The notes: generated from the sequence alone by a model not told the origin. Shown: positions 31,972 through 44,600, counted from the stretch's first letter. The stretch: DNA of 64,000 nt from Rhizophagus irregularis (GCF_026210795.1 NC_089448.1:1364001-1428000); one strand, 5' to 3'. Translations and numbers: made by a program.

Positions 31972-32733
31972 AATTGGTCGTACAGGTAGTGGTAAATCTA
32001 CTTTGGCTAATGTATTGACTGGTACTAACCAATTTAAAGAAAGCAACTATTCTATTAGCCAAACTAAAGCAATCCAAAGATGTCAATTTGTTGAGGAGGA
32101 AATAACCTATGAAGTAATTGATACTATTGGTTTAAATGATACTAAACTAAATCGAGAAGATATTTTATATAAATTAGTTGAGTTAGCTCATGAATTAAAA
32201 GATGGTTTGCATCAAATTCTTTTAGTTACTAATGGTCGCTTTACTGAGGAAGAAATCCAAGTTTATCAAATATTAGAAACAGTTCTTTTTGATGAAAATG
32301 TGAAAAACTATACTACAATTGTACGAATTAACTTTGAGAAATTTGAAAATGAGGAAGAATGCCAAAAAATCAAAGATTATTAATTGAAAGGAAATCACAA
32401 ATAATGACCATAATTAAAAGCTGTAATTTTTTTATTTATCTAGATAATCCTTCAAATGATATTAGCAAAAGAAAAAAGTCAAAAATTATTCTATTAACCC
32501 ATTTGAATAAGCAAATAGGAGTTTATAGGCCAAGTAACTTAGAAAAATTAAATGAAAGAATTATGGATTATATGAAATATGAAAACCGTGAACTAGTTAT
32601 TCAGGAAATGGATAAGCATGTTTTGAAATTTGAAGATAAATTATCTAATTTAGGACAAATTGGCTCATTTATTTCTGGACTAGTAGCAGTAGCAACTATT
32701 ATTATTCCATTGGTTTCTTGTAATATAATGTAG
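31972..32733 (+). pseudogene. Coiled-coil/AIG1-like GTPase gene relic, segment 4 (GTPase domain)
   Basis: The sequence resumes in the P-loop: GRTGSGKSTLANVLTG (Walker A), then SISQTKAIQ (probable switch I region), then EVIDTIGLNDT (Walker B/G3, DxxG) and HQILLVTNGRFTEEE. This is the AIG1/GIMAP-type P-loop GTPase pattern that is abundant in arbuscular-mycorrhizal fungi. A frameshift near 32,360-32,380 moves the rest into another frame (from about 32,362), which continues KIILLTHLNKQIGVYRPSNLEKL, the conserved tail of these proteins, and ends with a hydrophobic segment (FISGLVAVATIIIPLVSC) that could anchor the protein in a membrane. With four insertions and several frameshifts the gene is dead. 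Confidence 0.8.
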
Positions 32734-33745
32734 ATCTGGTGGTATATATTATCAGGAAGTTTTGGAAATGTCTTTAACCAACATATAGAAATTTAATAGT
32801 TAATATGTTATATATAATAAAATCTTATTAACAATAAATACATAATTATAACGAATTAATGATAATATATATTCTTTTCTTAATAATTTCTAATGTTGAC
32901 TTGTTGTCTGCACTTTATGATATTTACATATTATTACCGGTTATGACAGTAAATAAGAGTTGGATAACTAGCAATATTATATCATATAAACACTCGATTA
33001 CCAACGGGATTCTTACTCAATACTACCTATCCTGGTATTCCAGTATTGTTCATTAAGAATCGTCAAGGTAAATAACTATAAATTATGATAAATAATAATA
33101 TGCAATGGTTATAAGAACAAATGTTATATGACTGTTAGAAACAATGTGTAATATTGACCAAATGTAAAACGATTTTATTAATAGATGTAAATTTCGGGTC
33201 TTTACAACAAGTGATAAAAAGTGATAAAAAAGAATAGGGGATATATCTTAAAGTTATTTAGCTACAAGACAACTACGGAAAATAACTATGAGGGTAACTA
33301 TTCTATCAAAGAGTTGGCAGAAGGTATATTTATATCTGATTTTTATCTAACTGTCATCTCTTTTTTTTATCAAGGCAAAATCTAATCTATAGATATCTAT
33401 TGATGGGTTATTAATTTTCTATTGTCAAAGTTTCATCGTGATATATTGTAATATATCAATATGATTGTAAGCCACTATAATAAAGTACAAATGATAATTT
33501 TGGATGGTTAATTACTATTGAGCTAATTTCCCTACAATAACTTCTAATAAAATCTTATACATATAAACAATACAAATAAAGAAAATAAATAATATAAACA
33601 ATAATAATATGAATAAATGTAATAATACAACTTATATAAATATAATAAAATAAAATCAATATCTTTTATTAGGTTAATCTATTGTACACAAATCAACAAT
33701 TATATATCGATATAAATCAACATTTAATATCAGAAATTGACATAT
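32734..33745. other. No gene seen; 3' flank of the GTPase relic
   Basis: AT-rich sequence without a convincing open frame or repeat. The 65-codon frame at 32,859-33,056 has no recognisable content. Confidence 0.5.
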
Positions 33746-33753
33746 ACACAAAT

Positions 33754-34441
33754 TAGGGTTGGATCGGTCCTAATAAAGACCAGTCTTGCGTCGGTCTTGG
33801 GACCAGTCTTCATGGTCTTCGGTCTGAGATCTGAGGACTGGTCTGGACTGGGACCGATCTTATATTATTAATATCCAATAAAAATAAGCCAAATTTTTGT
33901 GTCATGTACTTCTAGGGCATGGTTTTTGCCAAAACTGATTATCAGTTCAGTTTTTAATATTTTTGCAACGTTTTTTATTAAAAAAATATGCGAAAACCTT
34001 TTTTTCGTGAAATTATTAATAAAAAACATTTTTGTAACGTTTCCTATTAATAAAATAATTAAAAAATGTGTGAAAACGTTTTTTTATTAAATTACTTAAT
34101 AAAAAATGCTGCAAAACGTAAATTACTTAATAAAAACGTTTTCACAACGTTGTTTGTTAAAATAATTAAAAACGTTTGCGAAAAATGTTTTTTTTTATGA
34201 ACTTATTAATAAAAAACGTTTTCGCATCGTTTTCTATTAAAATAATTAAAAAACGTTGCGAAACGTTGTTTATTTGTTAAATTACATGTTAAAAAACATT
34301 TCGCAACGTTCTTTAATGTTTTAGAGGTCTTAAAATCATGGGGACAAAATTTCTTGAATTTAAATCGGTCCAGTCCCATCCAGGTTGAAAGACCGGTCTT
34401 TTTGGGACTGGATCAGACCGGACCAGACCGATCCAACCCTA
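33754..34441. mobile_element. 688-bp hAT-like non-autonomous element
   Basis: Inverted ends TAGGGTTGGATCGGTC lie inside an exact 8-base duplication ACACAAAT (33,746-33,753 and 34,442-34,449). The 8-bp duplication and TAGGG start are typical of hAT. Subterminal GACCGGTCT/GGACTGG motifs are repeated. The interior (33,940-34,310) is an imperfect tandem repeat of AACGTTTTTTATTAA with TTGCGAAAACG. No transposase is present. Confidence 0.9.
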
Positions 34442-34965
34442 ACACAAATGTACTGTATTCATATCAGATCATCATATATTATCAGAAATCATGTGAGCAA
34501 GATTTCGCATAACAATATCCATTTTAAATATTTAGCTTTCTAAATATTTTAAATGAAAAGAAAGAGATTGTAGTAATAAAAATGCGATAGAAATATTTAT
34601 TTTAAATTTTTTTAAATGAAAAGTAATAAACATGGTAGAAATATTTATTTTTAAATAAAAAGAAAAAAAAGATTATAATAATACACATTGAATTGTTTTA
34701 GCTAGTACACAATCATAATGAAAAATGTGAAATAGTTATATTTGGTAATAAAATACATGAAATTACCACATTTATCATACAATACATACATAATTGACAC
34801 CATATACAGATCATGCTATATAGTTAATGATATCAGGTGATCTTCATTTTAATAGTGATATTCCTTGTGATTGGTTGTTCTGCTAATTGTACTATCCTGG
34901 AAAGGAAGGAAAATTTTACTAATTTGGTTAGCTCTTATGCGCTAAGTATAGGGTACATTTTTTAT

Positions 34966-35075
34966 ATTATTGATATTGATATTGATATTGATATTGATAT
35001 TGATATTGAATTGAAATTGAATTGAAATTGAATTGATATTGATATTGATATTGATATTGAGTTGATATTGAGTTC
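34966..35075. repeat. (TTGATA)n microsatellite
   Basis: About sixteen hexamer units with a few TTGAAA/TTGAGT variants. The flanking frames on both strands are translations of it. Confidence 0.9.
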
Positions 35076-35726
35076 AATATTACAAACAATGGTTGTTTAT
35101 ATAAAAAAAAAAAATTGATCATGATCTGCAGCATGATCAAAAACCGAGAGTTAACCATATATTGACATCAAGGAATTATGAATTGACTGGCCAAATATCT
35201 AAGAGTTAACTATATATTAACATCAAGGAAATATTTATTATTCGTATATATTGTTCAGGAGGCTAATTTTTGTGATTATAATAGGAATTGAAGGTCAAAA
35301 TATATATATATATAAAAAAAAATAGGGAAAATGTAATTGGCGACCCGGTAACCCCTGATTATGTAATAAATTTATATTTTTTATTGGCTACACAAACATG
35401 ATCATCGTGTCATCTGATAAATGTTTATTTGTTTATTAGATAACGATAATTTTTTTTTCCTTTTTTTTTTATTGCAGTGCTATTTCGGCTTGAAAATGAC
35501 TTTTTTTTAAGGCAATTTTTTTTGTTTTTTTTTGTTATTTTATTGTATTTAATGATTCTTTACTTTATTATTAACGCTAACTTTATTTTTTTCTTTAGAT
35601 AATGGGATGGCTTCTTTTTATTTAATGTATGTCTTTCTTTATTACTTTTTATATCTTTCTGTTTTTATTACTTTTTCATTTTATTTGAAATAATACTAAC
35701 CAGTCATTTCTTTGTTCCTTTTTTTA
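35076..35726. other. No gene seen; T-rich flank
   Basis: 35,140-35,300 contains GAGTTAACCATATATTGACATCAAGGAA twice, about 60 bases apart. 35,440-35,726 is T-rich and forms the left part of the pyrimidine-rich region into which the next element inserted. Confidence 0.5.
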
Positions 35727-36124
35727 CACTAGTCGAAAAAGGACAATTCGGCCTAAATTTGACCAGGTCGAATATAGGTCGATTAATGGTCTAACCTGTG
35801 TCAAATTGAGGTCGAATTTTCAGGTGCATTTAGGGTGCCAATCGTCCCAAATTCGGACTAATTATTCGACCATTATTTAGGTTTAAATTGACCAATATTC
35901 GACCTTAAAACTTTAAGCCGAATTATGGTCTAATAACAACCCATTTATTTATGAATTTATTTTGATTTTTTTTATCAAATTTATTAAATAAATGTATTTA
36001 TTAATGCTTAAATACTTTATAATTATATTATTATTATTGCATCTATCTAATTTACAAAAAATATTGCTAATTCAAATACAATTCCACAATTACATGATTC
36101 ATGTATTCGTATATACGAATCTTT

Positions 36125-37390
36125 GATTGTTCTTTAGCAATTCACCCGAACCTATAAAAAAAAGAGAAGAACGGTTAGTAACCGTTCATAATATTAAAAA
36201 AAATAAGAAAAAAAACCAAGATTCGTACTTACTTACAAATCTTTGGTTTTTTCTGTTTTTCAGAAGACACCCGAGACACCCGAGACCTAAAAAGAAAAGA
36301 AAAGAACGGTTATTAGTAACCGTTCATAATAATATTAAAAAAAAATCAAAAAAAATAAACCAAGATTCGTACTTACGAATCTTGGTTCTTCTTTTCCTGA
36401 AGGTCGGAAGCCCACTCCACCCGATCCTAAAAAAAGAAAGAACGGTTATTAGTAACCGTTCATTAATATTGAAAAAAAAAAAATTAAACCAAGATTCGTA
36501 CTTACTTACGAATCTTGGTTTCTTGGTTTTCCTTTCTTCGGAAGCCCGCCAGATCCTAAAAAAAAAGAAAAGAACGGTTAGAACTGTTCATATATTAAAA
36601 AAAAAACAAAAAAATTAAACCAAGATTCGTACTTACTTACGAACCTTGGTTTCTTGGTTTTCCTTTCTTCGGAAGCCCGCCAGATCCTAAAAAAAAAGAA
36701 AAGAACGGTTAGAACCGTTCATATATTAAAAAAAAAACAAAAAAATTAAACCAAGATTTGTACTTACTTACGAACCTTGGTTTCTTGGTTTTCCTTTCTT
36801 CGGAAGCCCACCAGATCCTAAAAAAAAGAAAGAACGGTTATTAGTAACCGTTTGTAATATTTTTTTTAAAAACAATAAAAAAAAATCCAAGATTCTTATG
36901 AATCTTTGGAATTTTCCCGTTCTTCGGAACATGGAAGCCCACCCGAACCTATAAAAAATAAAAGAACGGTTATTAGTAACCGTTCGTAATATTTTTTTTA
37001 AAAAAATAAAAAAAAATCCAAGATTCTTACGAATCTTGGAATTTCCCGTTCTTCGGAACACGGAAGCCCATCCGATCCTAAAAAAAAAGAAAAAGAACGG
37101 TTATTAGTAACCGTTCATAATATTAAAAAAAAAATAAAAAAAAATAAGATTCGTATGTGAATCTTTGGATTTTCGTTCTTCGGAAGCCCTCCCGAACCTA
37201 TAAAAAAAAATACAAGAACGGTTAGTAAACCGTTCGTAATAATAAAAAAATAACAAAAATAAATTAAAGATTCGTACTTACAAATCTTTGGGTTTTCCGT
37301 TCTTCGGAAGCCCACCCGAACCTAAAAAAAGAAAGAACGGTTAGTAAACCGTTCATAACGATAATATTTAAAAAAAAAAAAAAAAAAATA
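36125..37390 (-). repeat. Tandem array of exon-like cassettes (array C, minus strand)
   Basis: About ten units of 105-125 bases. On the minus strand each has a T-rich run ending TTTTTAG or TTTATAG, a 40-50-base block starting GTTCGGGTGGGCTTCCGAAGAACGG or GATCTGGTGGGCTTCCGAAG, and GATTC-GTAAGT or a close variant. Some donors are damaged (ATAAGA near 36,900, CATACG near 37,150). Each spacer contains the palindrome AACGGTTATTAGTAACCGTT and GATTCGTANNTACGAATC. Two further blocks with good TTTTGTAG acceptors lie upstream at 37,890 (donor GTAAGT) and 38,015 (donor GTATAT). The block sequence is unrelated to arrays A and B, but the architecture is the same. Confidence 0.6.
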
Positions 37391-37439
37391 TTTGATTCGT
37401 AATACAATACTTACGAATCTTAAAATACTCTTTTGGAAA

Positions 37440-37790
37440 TCCATCTCCTTTCATTTTACCCTTCCCCTTTCGTTTTCCCCTTTCATTTTCCCCTTTCGTT
37501 TTCCCCTTTCGTTTTCCCCTTTCGTTTTCCCTTTCTTTTCCGTTTTCCTTTTCCTTTCATTTTACCTTATCCCTTTCGTTTTTAGCTTCCCCTTTCGTTT
37601 TTAGCTTCCCCTTTCGTTTTTAGCTTCCCCTTTCGTTTTTAGCTTCCCTTTCGTTTTTAGCTTCCCTTTCATTTTTTTCGCTTCCCTTTCGTTTTTAGCC
37701 TCCTCTTTCATTTTTTCGCTTCCCCTTTCATTTTTCGCTTCCCCTCTCATTTTCTCTTCCCCTTTCGTTTTCACTTCCTCTTGAAACCTA
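37440..37790. repeat. CCCCTTTCGTTTT minisatellite
   Basis: First a 12-base unit (CCCCTTTCGTTTT) and then a 20-base unit (CCCCTTTCGTTTTTAGCTT) repeated in pyrimidine-rich sequence. The overlapping Lys/Glu-rich frame on the minus strand is its translation. Confidence 0.85.
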
Positions 37791-38340
37791 TAAAAAAACA
37801 AGAACGGCTGGTAAACCGTTCTATAATATTAAAAAAAATCCACTATTCGTAATAATACTTACGAATCTCAGTCACGTCTTGGATCTACAAAAGCAAAAAA
37901 TGAAAACGTTAGTAAAACGTTTCGTTAAAAAACAACAAAATAAAATTTGAAGGTATATATATACCTTCGAAATAGGAGTCCGGCCTTCTAAATGGGCGTC
38001 TTGGACCTACAAAAGAAAAAAAACTGAGGGACGAAGGGAAAGGGGAAAGGGGAAAAGGATAAGAAAAGTAAAGGGACGAAGGGAAGTAAAAGGAGGGAAA
38101 GAGGAACGAAGGGAAAGGGGAAGGGGAAGAAAGAAAATTAAAAAAAGTTTAAAAAAGAATGCAATAAGATGATCCTTTTTTAAACTTTTAATACGCGTAA
38201 CGCATAACGCGTAACGTTTATTCAACAAGGTTGAATATATGTCTAATCATAGATCATTACTAATTGAAGTCGAATTTTTTAATTTTAGTCAAATATAGGC
38301 CGAATTGTATTAAGGCCGAATATTCCTTTTTCGACTAGTG

Positions 38341-39640
38341 TTATGGGTGGTGTTTTTGATTATTTTTTCTTTACTTTTTTTCGTCTTTCTATCATTCTTT
38401 TCACTTCTTTTTTACCCTTTATTATTTTATTTCTTTCTCCTTTTTACTTCTTTTTTATTCTCCATCATCCTTTTATTTCTTTTATTTTTCATTATTATTT
38501 TCGCTCTCTTTTCTTTTCCTATCACCCTTTACACTTCCTTCTCACTTCCCGTTTGTTTACCATCATCTTTCTTACTTCTTTTTTATCTCCTATCATTCTT
38601 TTTACTTTCTTTTCACTTCATTTTTGTTCACCATCATCTTTCTCACTTCTTATTCGTCTTCTATCATCCTTTTTTACTCCCTTCCTACTTCATTTTCGAT
38701 CACCATCATCTTTCTCACTTCCTTTCACAGGTCAAAATTAGTTAAATAGGGTATCAATAGGTTATCAATAGGTTATCAATCAGCTATCAATAGGCTACCC
38801 TATTGGTAGCCTATTGAACTTGCACCATAATCCGTCACCAATCGGGCAGGCTGATTGTTAGCCAATTAATAACTTATTGATAACTTATTAGTATCCTATT
38901 GGTATTTTTATCAAATTGGTTATCAATAAGGTATTAATAGGTTATCAATAGGTTATCAATCAGCCTGCCCGATTGGTGACAGATTATGGCGCAAGTTCAA
39001 TAGGCTACCAATAGGGTAGCCTATTGATAGCCGATTGATAACCTATTGATAACCTATTGATACCCTATTTAACTAATTTCGACTTGTGTTTTCATCTCCT
39101 ATCACCCTTTTACTTCCTTCTTACTTCATTCTTTCTCACTTCCTTTTCATCTCCTATCATCCTTTTTACTTCCTTCTCACTTCATTTTCATTCACTATTA
39201 TCTTTTTCACTTTCTTTTCATCTTCTAACACCCTTTTACTTCCTTCTCACTTCATTTTCATTCACTATCATCTTTCTCACTTCCTTTTCATCTCCTATCA
39301 TCCTTTTTACTTCTTTCTCACTTCATTTTCGTTTACTATCATCTTTCTCACTTTCTTTTCATCTTCTAACACCCTTTTCACTTCTTTTACATTTCCCTTT
39401 CACTTCCCTTTCATCCTTATCATCTTATTACACTTTCTTTTGTCATTATTATCCTTTTTACACTTTTTTTCATTTCTTTTCTTTTCATCCCACGTCATTT
39501 CTTTTTGTTTCCTTTTTTCTTTCATAATTATTAACGTTATATCTTCTATTTCCTTTTTTTGCTTATTTATTAGCATTTTTTTCATTTTATCATTGTAATT
39601 TTTCTTTTTTTTTTTATCACTAGTATTTACCATTATTGTT
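38341..39640. repeat. About 75-bp pyrimidine-rich minisatellite
   Basis: Units of the type CATCTCCTATCATCCTTTTTACTTCCTTCTCACTTCATTTTCATTCACTATCATCTTTCTCACTTCCTTTT recur in slightly changed form on both sides of the MITE at 38,726-39,088. Long frames in two phases are by-products of the missing purines. Confidence 0.85.
38726..39088. mobile_element. 363-bp CACTA-like MITE
   Basis: Ends CACAGGTCAAAATTAGTTAAATAG and, inverted, CACAAGTCGAAATTAGTTAAATAG with a TTT duplication (38,723-38,725 and 39,089-39,091). Inward the arms continue as repeated TCAATAGGTTA words and CCTGCCCGATTGGTGAC, a hairpin of about 170 bases per arm. It splits the pyrimidine-rich minisatellite. Confidence 0.85.
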
Positions 39641-39659
39641 AGTTTTTATTTCTCTAATC

Positions 39660-41160
39660 AATAAAATATAATCCACTAAGTGTATAATTTTATAGTTTTG
39701 ATATTGTATTTAACAAATAAAATTTTACTGTAAATAAAATATTATTTAAAAATTAACTGATCAAAAATGAATCAGCCAATTAAAATTTTATTAAGTCATG
39801 TGATAGAGTCGCCATGGCGACAGGTCGCCAAATAATGTTACCCAAATATATATATCCGAATTAAAAATAAATATATTTGAATTTTATTAAAATATATATA
39901 TATATATATCCAAATTTTATTAATATATCCAAATTTTATTTTGTTAAAAAAAATACATATACCCGAATTTATTAAATTTATTTATTAAAAAAATATTATA
40001 CAAATTTATTTTAAAAAAAAACATAATATAAATTTATTTATTAAAAAAAAACATTATATAAATTTATTTATTAAAGAACAAAAGCATTATATATTAAAAA
40101 AAAAATTATTTATTAAAAAACATTATACGAGTTTATTTATTTAAAAAGCATTATATGATACAAATTTAGTAATTATTAAAAAACATTATATGAATTTAAT
40201 TATCAAAAAAAAGTTATATGAATTTACTTATTAAAATATATATTACATAAATTGATTTATTAAAAAAATTATATATATTACACAAATAAAAAAAAATGTG
40301 GACATAGAATCGTCCAAATTTGATTCGTGTGAAATAAATTTTATTGAATAATTTTATTTTGAATATGAATATAAATTATAATATACGTTTTATATAAAAT
40401 TTTTAAAAAGTTTACTACAGCATGGTTAGAAACTGAAAAAAATTTTTAAAAAAAAATTGTTAAATGTTTTTTATAAATTAAAAAATTCAAGCCAATTACA
40501 AGATTATTAAATCAAAATGCAAAAAAACAATAAATTAAATTTTTTTAGATGAAAAAAAAATAAATTAAATTATTTATTTATTTTAAATAAAAATTAAATT
40601 ATATACTGTATTTATTACCAATATTATTGTTTCTGCAAATAAGTGTTAAAATTTATGGTATATATCCTACTCTTAGTAAGGGCCGGTCACCGGCCCTAGG
40701 GTATGACTCTAGTTGAATTAATAATACAATACATACAATACATACAAAGCTAACCATACAATACATGTTTGCTATATACCCCGATTCGAGTCGAGTTGGC
40801 CCGTCAAACTGAATCGAGTTGAGTCGAATTAAATCATGTGATTTTATCCGGCTATGCCGATCATTTCCTTTTTGGTGATAGCCATTCCACAAAATTCCAT
40901 TTTTGTAATTTTCAAAAATTTTTCGTCTCGGATTTTGTGTAACATAATTTCCAAAAAAGGAAATTCCATAAATTTGGCCGGAATTATGTTTAATTCGGCT
41001 TAACTCGACTAGACTTGATTTTATTAAATTATTAACTCGACTTGAATCAAATTGATTTGATTGTAATGTTCAACTCGACTTGACTTGACTCGACTCGACC
41101 AACTCGCGAGTCAACTTGACTCGTTTCGGAGCACTAATCCAGGGTGAGAAATAATTTACC
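39660..41160. other. No gene seen; AT-rich repeats and a GC-rich palindrome
   Basis: 39,960-40,290 is a degenerate 30-40-base tandem repeat of TTATTTATTAAAAAAACATTATATAAA. At 40,680-40,696 the perfect palindrome GGGCCGGT-C-ACCGGCCC stands out as wholly G+C in AT-rich sequence. From 40,780 to 41,130 the words ACTCGACT and GAGTCGAGT recur in both orientations, probably the subterminal parts of a decayed transposon. TTTCGGAGCACTA near 41,125 may be one hAT-like end. Confidence 0.5.
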
Positions 41161-41657
41161 TTTTATTTTTATTAAATTAGACATTGGAAAATATCACAAC
41201 ACTTGTCATTAATGTAACAATCATTGAATGTTTCACCCTATTACTAATAGCAATTTGAAACTGAGGTGTTTTGAACATTTCAAATTTGATTCAACCAGTT
41301 CAAATTGCAGTTCAACTTCATGGTTAAAGCAAATTTTTAATAAAATGATTAATGAATTAAATTTTTTTTTGTTTTTTTTTTACTAGTTTTTTTATATAAC
41401 ACATGATTATTCTTTATTACTATTTTTTTATTCAACTTTCTGATGGATTCTTTAAATTTTTATAAATTTTTAATTAAAAAGTTATAGCCATTAATTATAA
41501 TCTTTACTACTTTAATTACAATACAATTACAATACAACTATATAAGGTACATTGATCAAGGAGTTTTGTTCTTCTTTCTTTGAAAAATGCAAAAATATCT
41601 AGTCAGTAATAATAATTGATAAATAATCTAACAAATAAAGAATATTTAATAATAGAA

Positions 41658-44600
41658 TTAATAATCCTCAATCATACAATCAAACCCCTGAGATTCTTCT
41701 TGAACTAACATTTCAGTAAGTTTGCGACTTGTATAATATGCTTGTGGATGAGATTGCATAATAAAAACATTTGCTTGTTCTTGTAATAAATCTTTGTCTG
41801 CCTCTACAAATTCAAACATATCATTTTTCAATTGATTATCAGTAATAGGTACTAAATATTTATAATTCCCATCCCTATTTATTTCATAATATTTATTAAT
41901 ACATCTAATCCATTCAGATATAATATTTTCAAGCATTATTATAGTTGGTCTATTAGAAGGATTTAAATCCCAACATTTTTTCATTAATTCTATATAACAT
42001 TTTGGAGTATTTTTCATGATTTTAGGACGTTTTCCTTCATAAACACTCAAGATAAAATGATAATCATGTGCTTCATAGTTAAATGGAGGAATACCTGATG
42101 TAAATTCCCACATTATCATTGAAAAGCTATAAATATCACTTGCTGGAGTATAGGGTTTTTTTCTTAATATTTCAGGTGCCATGTAAGGTAAAACTCCATA
42201 AATTTCATTAACTTTATTATCAGAGTCTTGTAAATCACTTATAGGTTTGCATAATCCTAAATCAATAATAAATAACTCATTGTAATTATCTGACACTAAA
42301 ATATTACCATCATGAAAATCACCATGAGTTAAATTTGATTCATGGATTACTTTAAGCCCTAATATTATTTTTTTCAATAATTGTAACTTTTCTTGCCACT
42401 TAAATTTAATTATATCAGATAAACATTTTCTCAAACTTCCTTTCTTTGCATAACTCATTATTATTACATAATTTAAATTTGGATCTTGGGTAATTCCAAA
42501 AAATTGAATAAATTTCGAAAATGACTTTTTCTGACAATTATAATGATATTTCCACTATATAAATAACAAAAAAATTATTAAACTTTTGCAAAAGGAAATA
42601 AAATTGGCTATTAAATATAAATACTATACCTCATCCAGAAATTCACTATTTAAACTTGATGAATTACTAAGTGTTTTAAGAACAACCTCATAACATGTTT
42701 GTCTATTCCATTGTTGTTTGTCAAAATTCCAACTAAAAATAGGCCCATCTGACCAGATAGCTTTATGAATTTCACTAAATCCTCCTTTAGCATAATAGTC
42801 AATACTTGATAAATTATTGTAAGGTATCCACTCTAAAATTTCATAACTATTTTTAACATTTATTTGTGCTTCTTGAATAAATTTATCAATAAATTTATTT
42901 TTACTTGTCCACTTTGAAAAATCTTGTTGAAATCGTTTAGTATTACATTGTTGGCACCATTGATAATCAGTATTTGGTAGCTTGCATTCATTACAAAATT
43001 CAACTTTATTTTTAGAATTTGGTTTGTTACTTTTTACTACTATTTGATGCCAATAAAAGGCCCTTTCTAAATTCCTTTCTGTTCCTTCTCCATTTCTATA
43101 ACATGCAGCTAAACTATACATTGCATCAATATGATTTTTTTCTGCTGCTTTTTGATACCAATAAAAGGCTTTTTCTAAATTCTTTTCAGTTCCTTCTCCA
43201 TTATAATATCTACTAGCTAGATTAAACATTGCATTAATATGATCTTTTTCTGCTGCTTTTTGATACCAATGAAAGGCTTTATCTAAATTCTTTTCTGTTC
43301 CTTCTCCATTATAATAGTGATTAGCTAAACCATACATTGCATCAATATGATCTTTTTCTGCTGCTTTTTGACACCAATGAAAGGCTTTTTTTAAATTCTT
43401 TTCTGTTCCTTCCCCATTTCTATAATATACAGATAAACCATACATTGCAATAATATAATCTTTTTCTGCTGCTTTTTGACACCAATAAAAGGCTTTTTCT
43501 AAATTCTTTTCTGTTCCTTCTCCATTTCTATAATGTACCGCTAAACTATACATTGTATTGATATGATCTTTTTCTGCTGCTTTTCGACACCAATGAAAGG
43601 CTTTTTTTAAATTCTTTTCTGTTCCTTCCCCATTATAATAGCAATTTTCTAAACCATACATTGCATCAATATGATCTTTTTCTGCTGCTTTTTGACACCA
43701 ATGAAAGGCTTTTTCTAAATTCTTTTCTGTTCCTTCTCCATTTCTATAATATACAGATAAACCATACATTGCAATAATATAATCTTTTTCTGCTGCTTTT
43801 TGACACCAATAAAAGGCTTTTTTAAAATTCTTTTCTGTTCCTTCTCCATTTCTATAATATACAGATAAACCATACATTGCAATAATATAATCTTTTTCTG
43901 CTGCTTTTTGACACCAAAGAAAAGCTTTTTCAAAATTCTTTTCTGTTCCTTCTCCATTTCTATAACGTACAGCTAAACTATACATTGCATCAATATGATC
44001 TTTTTCTGCTGCTTTTTGATACCAATAAAAGGCTTTTTCAAAATTCTTTTCTGTTCCTTCTCCATATCTATAATATACGGCTAAACTATACATTGCAATA
44101 ATATAATCTTTTTCTGCTGCTTTTTGACACCAATGAAAGGCTATTTCTAAATTCTTTTCTGTTCCTTCTCCATTTCTATAATATACAGATAAACCGTACA
44201 TTGCAATAATATAATGTTTTTCTGCTGCTTTTTGACACCAATGAAAGGCTTTTTCTAAATTCTTTTTTGTTCCTTCTCCATTTCTATAATATACAGCTAA
44301 ACCATACATTGCAATAATATAATCTTTTTCTGCTGCTTTTTGACACCAATGAAAAGCTTTTTCAAAATTCTTTTCTGTCCCTTCTCCATTTCTATAACAT
44401 GCAGCTAAACTATACATCGCATCAATATGATTTTTTTCTGCTGCTTTTTGATACCAATGAAAGGCTTTTTCTAAATTCTTTTCTGTTCCTTCTCCATTAT
44501 AATAGTGATTAGCCAAACCATACATTGCAATAATATAATGTTTTTCTGCTGCTTTTTGACACCAATGAAAGGCTTTTTCTAAATTCTTTTCTGTTCCTTC

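Larger units (their letters stand above)
35727..38340. mobile_element. 2.6-kb CACTA-like element with exon-cassette array
   Basis: Inverted ends CACTAGTCGAAAAAGGA are identical for 17 bases and lie inside a TTA duplication (35,724-35,726 and 38,341-38,343). More than ten GGTCGAAT/TTCGGCC motifs crowd the first 220 and last 70 bases, the classical subterminal repeats of CACTA elements. The interior holds a minus-strand cassette array, a G/A-C/T minisatellite and no transposase, so the element is non-autonomous. Confidence 0.9.

Noticed and set aside
34837-35158. Frames with repeated IDIDID or YQYQYQ
   Set aside because: Both strands translate the TTGATA microsatellite.
38338-39598. Long hydrophobic frames (132-170 codons) suggesting membrane proteins
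   Set aside because: The region is a pyrimidine-rich minisatellite; phenylalanine, serine and leucine runs arise in every frame.
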